From Actinomycetes bacterium (GTDB lineage Bacteria > Actinomycetota > Acidimicrobiia > Acidimicrobiales > Microtrichaceae), in NCBI GenBank assembly GCA_023427825.1, contig JAEZAI010000510.1, positions 1-5,204 of the forward strand: 5,204 bases of DNA, written 5' to 3'. Of this stretch, positions 1 through 5,204 are shown one piece after another. A model generated the notes under the pieces. That model was given only the letters and a program-made list of their open reading frames with translations. It made no database searches and had not been told where the DNA came from. The translations under genes were made by a program, and so were the position numbers. Positions within the stretch are counted from its first letter, which is position 1. Every line of letters starts with the position of its first letter.

Positions 1-1258
1 CCATCGAGGTGGCCACCTGCGTGGGCCGGACCCCCTCGAACGCCGCCACCACCTCCGGCGCGGCTTCGCCGATGGCGACCACCGCGCGAACGTGCGGCGC
101 CACGGCGGCGAGCTCCCCGAGGTCGAGGCCCTTGTTGCGCCCCCCGGCGATCAGCACGGCCGACGCGAAGCCCCGGACCGCGGCGGCGGTGGCGTGGGGC
201 GCGGTGGCCTTCGAGTCGTCGTACCAGCGCACGTCGCCGTGCTCCCCCACCAGCTCGACCCGGTGCGGCAGGCCACGGAAGTCCCGGAGCGCGACGCGGA
301 CGCCGTCCGCGGTCGCGCCGCCCGCCAGCGCCGTGGCCGCCGCCGCCAGCGCGTTCGTCCGGTCGAACGGCAGCGACCGCCACAGCTCGGCGACGTCGAT
401 CAGCTCCGCCGGCGGACCGCCCGGCGTGAGCGGGCCCACCAACGAGGTGCCCTCCTGGTGGAACTGCACCGGCCGACCGTCGATCTCGGCGTCGAGCCCG
501 ACGCGGACGAACTCGGGGCCGGGCACGTCCTCCGCCGCGGCGAGCGCCTCCCGTGCGACCGCCGCCGCGTCGACCACCGGGTCGTCGGCGGCGACGACGG
601 CGGTGTCGCCCGGGCCCTGGTCCCGCCACATGCGGGCCTTGGCCAGCCGGTAGTCGTCGAGCGTGCGGTGCACGTCGAGGTGGTCGGGGGCGAAGTTGAG
701 CCACGTGCCCACCCGCGGCGCGAACCGGCGGCTGTGCGCGAGCCGGAACGACGACGCCTCCACCACGAACACGTCCAGGTCGTCGCGGGCGATGGCCTCG
801 ACGAGCGGGACCTCCAGGTTGCCGACCGCCGCGGCGCGCACGCCGGAGCGCTCGAGCATGGCGGTGACGAGGGTGGTGACCGTGGTCTTGCCGTTGGTCC
901 CGGTGATGGCCAGCACCGGGCGGTCGTCCCAGGCGCCCGCCAGGTCGAACTCGCTCAGCACCGGCCGGTCGTGGACACCGGCGAGGCGGAACAGCGCATG
1001 CTCCTCGGGCAGGCCCGGCGCCGGCACGACGGCGTCGACCCCGGCGACCAGCGCGTCCAGCTCGGCGGGGCCGGGCTGCAGCACCAGCCGCACGCCGAGC
1101 TCGTCGGCGAGCGCGACCGCGACGTCGGGACGGCCGTCGTCGGACAGCACCACGTCGAGGCCGTGCGCCACCGCGGCCCGGGCGACCGCGACGTTGGTGA
1201 CGCCCATGCCGTGCAGCAGCAGCCGCCGCACGCCCAGGTCGTCGCCGCGCTCGGTCAC
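1..1258 (-). CDS. murD: MurD, UDP-N-acetylmuramoyl-L-alanine--D-glutamate ligase (C-terminus cut by window end)
   Basis: This cytoplasmic ATP-dependent ligase adds D-glutamate to UDP-MurNAc-L-Ala in peptidoglycan precursor synthesis. The minus-strand frame is open without a stop from the GTG at 1258 to the window edge, giving 419 complete codons. The family is usually about 440-450 residues, so some 25-35 C-terminal residues are missing. Visible motifs are an N-terminal nucleotide-fold start (G-M-G-V-T-N, 17-22), the P-loop GTNGKTT (120-126), and E-A-S-S-F with E167. H193 lies in P-D-H-L-D. K207 in Y-R-L-A-K is the probable carbamylated lysine. GLPHR (329-333) and D-D-S-K-A-T around K350 mark the C-terminal domain. 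The E-to-H spacing of 26 residues matches my recollection of the E. coli enzyme. The GTG start overlaps the mraY stop as GTGA and has a G-rich ribosome binding site; ATG at residue 18 is too far into the first fold. Position next to mraY supports MurD over other Mur ligases. Confidence 0.96.
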   Translation of the reverse strand, partial: MTERGDDLGVRRLLLHGMGVTNVAVARAAVAHGLDVVLSDDGRPDVAVALADELGVRLVLQPGPAELDALVAGVDAVVPAPGLPEEHALFRLAGVHDRPVLSEFDLAGAWDDRPVLAITGTNGKTTVTTLVTAMLERSGVRAAAVGNLEVPLVEAIARDDLDVFVVEASSFRLAHSRRFAPRVGTWLNFAPDHLDVHRTLDDYRLAKARMWRDQGPGDTAVVAADDPVVDAAAVAREALAAAEDVPGPEFVRVGLDAEIDGRPVQFHQEGTSLVGPLTPGGPPAELIDVAELWRSLPFDRTNALAAAATALAGGATADGVRVALRDFRGLPHRVELVGEHGDVRWYDDSKATAPHATAAAVRGFASAVLIAGGRNKGLDLGELAAVAPHVRAVVAIGEAAPEVVAAFEGVRPTQVATSM

Positions 1259-1272
1259 GCCAGACCCCCGGC
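1255..1272 (-). promoter_or_regulatory. mraY-murD overlap junction: G-rich ribosome binding site plus GTGA
   Basis: Reading the minus strand, GCCGGGGG is followed by six bases and then GTGA, in which GTG starts murD and TGA stops mraY. The G run is at 1269-1265. It supports the murD start at 1258 and coupling of murD translation to mraY. The element lies within the Ala-Gly-Gly codons at the end of MraY. Confidence 0.7.
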
Positions 1273-2286
1273 GCGGATGAACTCCCGGTAGAAGAGCCCC
1301 AGGCCGACGGCCGTGGTCGCGCCCGTCAGCATCCAGCCCCGGACGATGACCGTGGTCTCGGGCCATCCGCCGAGCTCGAAGTGGTGGTGGATCGGCGCCA
1401 TGCGGAAGACCCGCTTGCCGGTGGTCCGGAACGACGCCACCTGGATGATCACCGACACCGTCTCCATGACGAAGAGCAGGCCGAGGACCGGCAGCAGCAC
1501 GACGGTCGAGCTGCTCAGCGCGAGCGCGGCCAGGCCGGTGCCGATCGCGAGCGAGCCGGTGTCGCCCATGAAGATCTGCGCGGGCGCGGCGTTCCACCAC
1601 AGGAACCCGGCGCAGGCGCCCATCATCGCGGCGGCGACCACGGCCAGGTCCAGGCCGACGTTGATCTGGTACATGCCGGGGTGGCGGAAGATCCAGTACC
1701 CGATGATCACGTAGGCCGAGAACACGAGGATCGCGGAGCCGGCGGCCAGGCCGTCGAGCCCGTCGGTGAGGTTGACCGCGTTGGACGACGCGAAGATCAC
1801 GACCACCGCCCAGATGACCCACACCCACTTGCCGAGCGTCCAGCCGAGGTCGTCGAAGCGCCCGAAGCTGATCGTGGTGTGCACGTTGGTCTTCCAGAGG
1901 ATGACCAGCGCGAAGCCGATCGCGACGATCAGCAGGCCGAGCGTCTTGGAGCGCTTGTTCAGGCCCAGGTTCCGCTCGTTGGCGATCTTGATCCAGTCGT
2001 CCAGGAAGCCCACGCCGCCGGCGCCGGAGATCGCCCCCATGGTCGCGAGGCCCGTCCACGTGAACACGCCGTCGTACAAGTTGGAGGCGAGGTAGCCGCA
2101 GACCCCGCCGGCCACGATGGCGAGGCCGCCCATGGTCGGGGTGCCGGCCTTGACCGTGTGGCCCTCGGGCACGTCCTCGTGGATCGGCTGGCCGATGTGA
2201 CGCCGCGTGAGCGCGGTGATGAGCAGCCGGGTCCCGATCAGCGCCACCAGGGTGGCGATGCCGGCGGCGAGCACCAGGCGGATCAC
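1255..2286 (-). CDS. mraY: MraY, phospho-N-acetylmuramoyl-pentapeptide-transferase
   Basis: This integral membrane enzyme transfers phospho-MurNAc-pentapeptide from UDP to undecaprenyl phosphate, making lipid I, the first membrane step of peptidoglycan synthesis. The product is 343 residues, slightly shorter than the roughly 360 of E. coli MraY but complete, with about ten hydrophobic segments. Family motifs occur in order: G-T-P-T-M-G-G (48-54), F-L-D-D-W-I-K with the paired aspartates D96/D97, N-L-T-D-G-L-D-G-L-A (172-181), F-M-G-D-T-G-S-L-A (239-247), and A-P-I-H-H-H-F-E (297-304) with the HHH cluster at 300-302. All expected catalytic and Mg-binding positions are present. The HHH motif and the dcw context separate it from WecA/TagO-type relatives. 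Translation starts at GTG (2286), overlapping the murE stop by four bases, which suggests translational coupling. Its own TGA stop overlaps the murD start in the same way. Confidence 0.98.
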   Translation of the reverse strand: MIRLVLAAGIATLVALIGTRLLITALTRRHIGQPIHEDVPEGHTVKAGTPTMGGLAIVAGGVCGYLASNLYDGVFTWTGLATMGAISGAGGVGFLDDWIKIANERNLGLNKRSKTLGLLIVAIGFALVILWKTNVHTTISFGRFDDLGWTLGKWVWVIWAVVVIFASSNAVNLTDGLDGLAAGSAILVFSAYVIIGYWIFRHPGMYQINVGLDLAVVAAAMMGACAGFLWWNAAPAQIFMGDTGSLAIGTGLAALALSSSTVVLLPVLGLLFVMETVSVIIQVASFRTTGKRVFRMAPIHHHFELGGWPETTVIVRGWMLTGATTAVGLGLFYREFIRAGGLA

Positions 2287-2300
2287 GAGGCGCCCCCGGC
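2283..2300 (-). promoter_or_regulatory. murE-mraY overlap junction: G-rich ribosome binding site plus GTGA
   Basis: Reading the minus strand, GCCGGGGG is followed by six bases and then GTGA, in which GTG starts mraY and TGA stops murE. The G run (2297-2293) could pair with the CCUCC of 16S rRNA using one G-U pair. The same bases encode the Ala-Gly-Gly near the end of MurE. The arrangement is typical of translational coupling. Confidence 0.7.
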
Positions 2301-3746
2301 CTGCGCGGCGAGCTCCGCGAGGACCTCGGCCGCCACCGCGCGGTCGTCGAACGGGGTGACGACGCCGGCGACCTCCTGGCCCTGTTCGTGGCCCTTGCCG
2401 GCGATCACGACCACGTCCCCCGGGGTGGCGGCGGACAGGACGGCGCGGATGGCGGCACGGCGGTCGGGCTCGACGAGGGGATCACCCGCGCATCCTGACC
2501 GGATCTCCTCCAGGATGCGAAGCGGGTCCTCCGAACGGGGGTTGTCCGAGGTCAGGACCACCATGTCGGCCAGGCGGGTGGCCACCTCTCCCATGCGGGG
2601 TCGCTTGGCGGCGTCCCGATCCCCGCCGCAGCCGAAGACGACCAGCACCCGCCCTTCGGCGAGGTCGCGGGCCGCCTCGAGCACCGCCTCGAGCGCATCG
2701 GGGGTGTGGGCGTAGTCGACCACCACGTCGACGGCCTGACCGGCGCGAACCGGCTCGAAGCGGCCCGGGACGGTGGGCAGGTCGGCCAGCGCCGCCACGA
2801 TCGCGTCCTCGTCCACGCCCAGCGCGGCGCACGCCTCGGCGGCCAGCAGCGCGTTGGCGACGTTGTGGCGGCCGGGCAGCGGGAAGCGCACCTCCCGCCC
2901 GCGCCAGGTGAACGCGGAGCCGTCGACGGTGGAGCGGATCTCGCCGGCGTCGGCCAGCGAGACCGGGAACATCGGGTGGCCGGCCGGGGCCGCGTCGACG
3001 AGCAACCGGCCGTGCACGTCGTCGGTGTCGACGATCCCCAGGCGCGACCGCTCGGGCTCGAACAGCAGGGCCTTGGCGGCGAAGTACGCCTCGGGCGTCC
3101 CGTGGAAGTCCAGGTGGTCCTGACCCAGGTTGGTGAACACCGCCACGTCGAAGGTCATCGCGTCCACGCGGTGCAGCACGAGCGCGTGCGACGACACCTC
3201 CATGGCGACGTCGGTCACGCCGTCGTCCAGCATCCCGGCGAGCTGGGCCTGGAGGTCCGGCGCCTCGGGCGTGGTGCGCGCCCCGGTGAGCGTGCCGATG
3301 GCCCCGACCCGACGACCGGCGGCAGCCAGGACGTGGGCGATCGTGGCGACGACCGTCGTCTTGCCGTTGGTCCCGGTGACGCCCACCGTGCGCAGCCGCT
3401 CCGCCGGCCGCCCGTAGACCGCGACCGCCGCGGGGGCCATGGCGACGCGGACGTCGTCGACGACGAGCTGGGGCACCGGGTGCGGCAGCGACCCGGGGTC
3501 GAGCTCGCGCTGCACGAGCAACGCCACGGCCCCGGCCGTCACCGCCGGCGCAGCGAAGTCGTGGCCGTCCACCGTGGCCCCGACGACGCAGCAGAACAAC
3601 GCTCCGGGGCCGACCCGACGGGAGTCGTGGGTGACCGCCGAGAGCGCCGCGCCGGCCGCCGCGTCCTGCTCGGCGGCGCCCACACCCGTGACGCGGGCGC
3701 CCAGCGTCGCCGCCACGTCGCCGATCGTCACCGTTGCTTCGCTCAC
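2283..3746 (-). CDS. murE: MurE, UDP-MurNAc-tripeptide synthetase, probably meso-DAP-adding
   Basis: This cytoplasmic ligase adds the third residue of the stem peptide to UDP-MurNAc-L-Ala-D-Glu. I place the start at the GTG at 3746, giving 487 residues, a normal family length. A GGAG ribosome binding site lies six bases upstream of it. A GTG at 3779 would add eleven Arg-rich residues (D-G-R-R-R-R-A-E-P-G region) with only a weak ribosome binding site. In 487-residue numbering the motifs are T-H-D-S-R (39-43, uridine-nucleotide domain), P-loop GTNGKTT (125-131), E-V-S-S-H-A-L (183-189), and D-H-L-D-F-H-G (210-216). K225 in Y-F-A-A-K is the likely carbamylated lysine. D-Y-A-H-T-P-D-A (344-351), G-C-G-G-D-R-D (372-378), DNPR (401-404) and G-K-G-H-E (450-454) follow. 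DNPR is the known signature for meso-diaminopimelate rather than L-lysine. The stop overlaps the mraY start, with no murF between them. Confidence 0.96.
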   Translation of the reverse strand: MSEATVTIGDVAATLGARVTGVGAAEQDAAAGAALSAVTHDSRRVGPGALFCCVVGATVDGHDFAAPAVTAGAVALLVQRELDPGSLPHPVPQLVVDDVRVAMAPAAVAVYGRPAERLRTVGVTGTNGKTTVVATIAHVLAAAGRRVGAIGTLTGARTTPEAPDLQAQLAGMLDDGVTDVAMEVSSHALVLHRVDAMTFDVAVFTNLGQDHLDFHGTPEAYFAAKALLFEPERSRLGIVDTDDVHGRLLVDAAPAGHPMFPVSLADAGEIRSTVDGSAFTWRGREVRFPLPGRHNVANALLAAEACAALGVDEDAIVAALADLPTVPGRFEPVRAGQAVDVVVDYAHTPDALEAVLEAARDLAEGRVLVVFGCGGDRDAAKRPRMGEVATRLADMVVLTSDNPRSEDPLRILEEIRSGCAGDPLVEPDRRAAIRAVLSAATPGDVVVIAGKGHEQGQEVAGVVTPFDDRAVAAEVLAELAAQAGGAS

Positions 3747-3756
3747 GCCGGGCTCC
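3747..3756 (-). promoter_or_regulatory. Ribosome binding site deciding the murE start
   Basis: On the minus strand GGAG (3756-3753) is followed by a six-base spacer and the GTG at 3746. This is the best Shine-Dalgarno match near either candidate start, and is the reason for preferring 3746 over the GTG at 3779. It sits in the 63-base gap between ftsI and murE (3747-3809), in which I see no convincing promoter or terminator, so murE is probably co-transcribed with ftsI. Confidence 0.7.
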
Positions 3757-3809
3757 GCACGCCGTCTCCGTCCATCCACCGCTGCACCCAGCCGGCCGTC
3801 ACCGGATCG

Positions 3810-5204
3810 TCACCCGGCGCCCGCGGTGGTGCTCGAGCGACCGGAGGATGCAATCGTGGTCGACGTCGCGCCCGAACGGGTGGAGGCCCCCGAGCCGGCC
3901 GTCGTCGAGGCGCCCTTCGTCGAGCCGCCCTTCGACGAGCCGCCGGAGCCGGAACCCGAGGAGCCGGTGCCCTTGGTCGAGCCGGCCCCCTTGCGAGACG
4001 GTGTGGTCGTCGACGGCACGAGCGCCCGGTCGGTCGCCGCGGCCGTCGCGCCGGCGGGCGCGGAGCGGACCAGGCCGTCGCCCCCGGTCGCCCCGGACGT
4101 GGCCGCCGCGTCGGACGTGGGGGCGATCGACAGCTCCCGGATCGACAGGCGGGCCAGGTCGCTGAAGATCGGGCCGGCGGACGTGGAGCCGGTGAGGCCC
4201 TGGGCCGTGTCGAACAGCATCACGGTGATCGAGACCTGCGGGCGGTCCGCCGGCAAGTACCCGGCGAACGTGGTCACGTGGTGGTACGTGCCGTCCTTCC
4301 AGATGTAGGCGTCCTCGTCGTCGACCTTCTCGGGGCTCGGCATGCGGCCGGTGCCGGTCTTGGCCGCCACCGGGTAGCCGGGGAGGCTCCACTGCTTGCC
4401 GGTGCCCGCCTGCACCACCGCCTGCAGCGCCCGGCTCACCCGGGCCGCGGTCGAGGCGGACACCACACGGCGGGTGTCGGCCGCCGGCGCCGCATCGAGC
4501 TCGCCGTCGGCGCCGACCGTCCCCTCCACGAGGCGGGGCGGCACGTAGATGCCCTGGTTGGCGATCACGTTGAACGCGGACCACAGCTGCAGGACGGTCG
4601 TCGACTGGAACGAGCCGATCGACGCGGCGGCCGTGTCGGGCGGCGTCCAGGAGTCCACGTCGGGCAGCAGGCCGGCGCTCTCGGCGGGGTGGCCGAGCGC
4701 GGAGACCTGGCCGAAGCCGAAGTCCACGAGGGCCTGGTGCAGCTTCTCGGCGCCCAGGCGCTGGGCGATCTGGATGGTGCCCACGTTCGAGGACTCGGCG
4801 ACGATCTGGTCCACGTTCATGGTCTCCACCGGATGGACCTCGTTGTCGCTGAACTCCCGGTCGTACACGCGGATCTTGGGCGGCACCGTGAACAACGAGT
4901 GGTCGTCGATCACGCCGGCCTCGTAGGCGGCAGCGGTGGTCACGAGCTTGAACACCGAGCCGGCCTGGTAGGCGTTCGACAGGGCGAGCGGCCGCGTCGA
5001 CAGCTCCATCTCCCCCGTCTCCTCGTCGCGCTCCACGCCGGCGACGGCGAGCAGCTCGCCGGTGGACGGCCGGCCGACGATCGCGATCCCACCGGCGGCC
5101 CGGGCGTTGGCGGAGCCCTTGGACAGGATCTGCTCGGTCTCGTACTGCAGGGTGCGGTCGAGGGTGACCTGCACGTCCTCGCCCGGCTCCGGCGCCTCGA
5201 GCAC
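3810..5204 (-). CDS. ftsI: FtsI/PbpB-type class B penicillin-binding protein, transpeptidase domain and C-terminal tail (N-terminus beyond window)
   Basis: This is a D,D-transpeptidase that cross-links septal peptidoglycan outside the cytoplasmic membrane. Only 464 codons lie in the window. The membrane anchor and N-terminal dimerisation domain, usually around 200 residues, must lie beyond 5204. The GTG at the edge encodes an internal valine, not a start. Counting from the window edge, L-D-R-T-L-Q-Y (15-21) opens the penicillin-binding domain. S83-V-F-K86 carries the acylated serine, S-S-N (138-140) is the SxN motif, and K-T-G-T (282-285) is the third active-site box. The loop before L-Q-L reads S-I-G-S-F-Q-S-T-T-V rather than the G-Q-G-type sequence common in actinobacterial homologues. 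The domain ends near residue 360 and about 100 low-complexity residues follow. The name FtsI rests mainly on its place directly upstream of murE; the motifs alone would fit other class B PBPs. Confidence 0.93.
   Translation of the reverse strand: MLEAPEPGEDVQVTLDRTLQYETEQILSKGSANARAAGGIAIVGRPSTGELLAVAGVERDEETGEMELSTRPLALSNAYQAGSVFKLVTTAAAYEAGVIDDHSLFTVPPKIRVYDREFSDNEVHPVETMNVDQIVAESSNVGTIQIAQRLGAEKLHQALVDFGFGQVSALGHPAESAGLLPDVDSWTPPDTAAASIGSFQSTTVLQLWSAFNVIANQGIYVPPRLVEGTVGADGELDAAPAADTRRVVSASTAARVSRALQAVVQAGTGKQWSLPGYPVAAKTGTGRMPSPEKVDDEDAYIWKDGTYHHVTTFAGYLPADRPQVSITVMLFDTAQGLTGSTSAGPIFSDLARLSIRELSIAPTSDAAATSGATGGDGLVRSAPAGATAAATDRALVPSTTTPSRKGAGSTKGTGSSGSGSGGSSKGGSTKGASTTAGSGASTRSGATSTTIASSGRSSTTAGAG
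3813..4124 (-). other. Low-complexity Ser/Thr/Gly/Ala/Lys-rich C-terminal tail of FtsI
   Basis: The last 104 codons of ftsI (window residues 361-464) encode almost only Ser, Thr, Gly and Ala, with scattered Lys and Arg. The few acidic residues sit mostly in the first third, so the tail is net basic. Its central part has recurring short units of the type G-S-(S/T)-K-G. No hydrophobic segment or PASTA-like pattern is visible. From the topology of class B PBPs this tail would lie outside the membrane and would probably be unstructured. Function is unknown; linker, cell-wall contact or glycosylation substrate are guesses. Confidence 0.85.
3897..3941 (-). repeat. Imperfect 15-base tandem repeat inside the ftsI tail
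   Basis: Units at 3912-3926 and 3927-3941 differ by one base, and a more diverged unit occupies 3897-3911. On the coding strand each unit encodes five residues of the form G-S-(S/T)-K-G, degenerating to A-S-T-T-A. The unit length is a multiple of three, so gain or loss of a unit would keep the frame. Confidence 0.75.

Noticed and set aside
92..1291. Long plus-strand open frame opposite murD
   Set aside because: It is in codon register with murD, so GC-rich third positions remove stops on the opposite strand. Its product is Arg/His/Gly/Val-rich with no family features, whereas the minus strand gives clear MurD motifs.
1381..2715. Plus-strand open frame of 444 codons across mraY and murE
   Set aside because: It crosses two well-supported genes, its composition is skewed to Arg, Asp, His and Gly, and no motif is visible. 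It is a high-GC antisense artefact.
3747..3779. Upstream GTG (3779) as the murE start
   Set aside because: It would add eleven mostly basic residues not expected in MurE and has only a weak Shine-Dalgarno match. The GTG at 3746 has GGAG at ideal spacing.
3792..3805. Possible hairpin in the ftsI-murE gap (CCGG at 3792-3795 and 3802-3805)
   Set aside because: The stem is only four bases, there is no following T tract, and such matches are common in GC-rich DNA. It does not support a terminator.
3439..4308. Plus-strand frame with a Pro/Glu/Val-rich segment opposite the ftsI tail
   Set aside because: The repetitive Pro-Glu segment mirrors the Gly/Ser/Lys-rich codons of the ftsI tail. The rest is antisense to murE, and no good start context is seen.
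3799..4584. Alternative minus-strand frame under the 3' half of ftsI, considered as a frameshifted true C-terminus
   Set aside because: Its product is dominated by Arg, Gly and Pro with no relation to PBP C-termini. The ftsI frame keeps GC-rich third positions to its stop, so the Ser/Thr/Gly tail is more likely real.
5202..5204. GTG at the window edge as the start of the PBP gene
   Set aside because: A start here would leave a transpeptidase domain without membrane anchor or N-terminal domain. The frame is open at the edge, so this is an internal valine.

Overview
The window is very GC-rich, with G or C at nearly every third codon position. It lies inside a division and cell-wall (dcw) gene cluster. 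Every gene I can support is on the minus strand. In transcription order they are ftsI (5' end beyond the window), murE, mraY and murD (3' end beyond the window). The GC content, the GTG starts and the protein style suggest a high-GC Actinomycetota member. Phrases such as the MurE stretch G-T-L-T-G-A-R-T-T-P-E-A-P and the MraY loop N-L-G-L-N-K-R-S-K look to me like Acidimicrobiia, but that placement is from memory and uncertain. The DNPR motif in MurE predicts meso-diaminopimelate peptidoglycan.

Layout, high to low coordinates. Positions 5204-3810 hold the transpeptidase part of a class B penicillin-binding protein (FtsI/PbpB), ending in a roughly 100-residue Ser/Thr/Gly/Ala/Lys-rich tail. Positions 3809-3747 are a 63-base gap, the only non-coding stretch, with a GGAG ribosome binding site and no visible terminator. 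Positions 3746-2283 are murE. Positions 2286-1255 are mraY, overlapping murE by four bases (GTGA). Positions 1258-1 are murD, overlapping mraY by the same four-base GTGA and running off the window end; about 419 codons are present. No RNA genes, mobile elements, CRISPR arrays or phage features were seen.

The genes cover successive steps of one pathway. MurD adds D-Glu and MurE adds the third residue (probably meso-DAP) to the cytoplasmic UDP-MurNAc peptide. MraY moves the finished pentapeptide precursor onto undecaprenyl phosphate to make lipid I. FtsI cross-links the polymer at the septum. The enzyme acting between MurE and MraY, MurF (D-Ala-D-Ala ligase), is normally encoded between those two genes, but here they overlap directly, so murF must lie elsewhere.

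This is largely a conserved housekeeping region and I see no new system in it. The points worth a second look are the missing murF, the near-identical design of the two overlapping gene junctions (GCCGGGGG, six bases, GTGA), the basic low-complexity tail on FtsI, and a 22-base identical direct repeat made by the P-loop codons of murD and murE.
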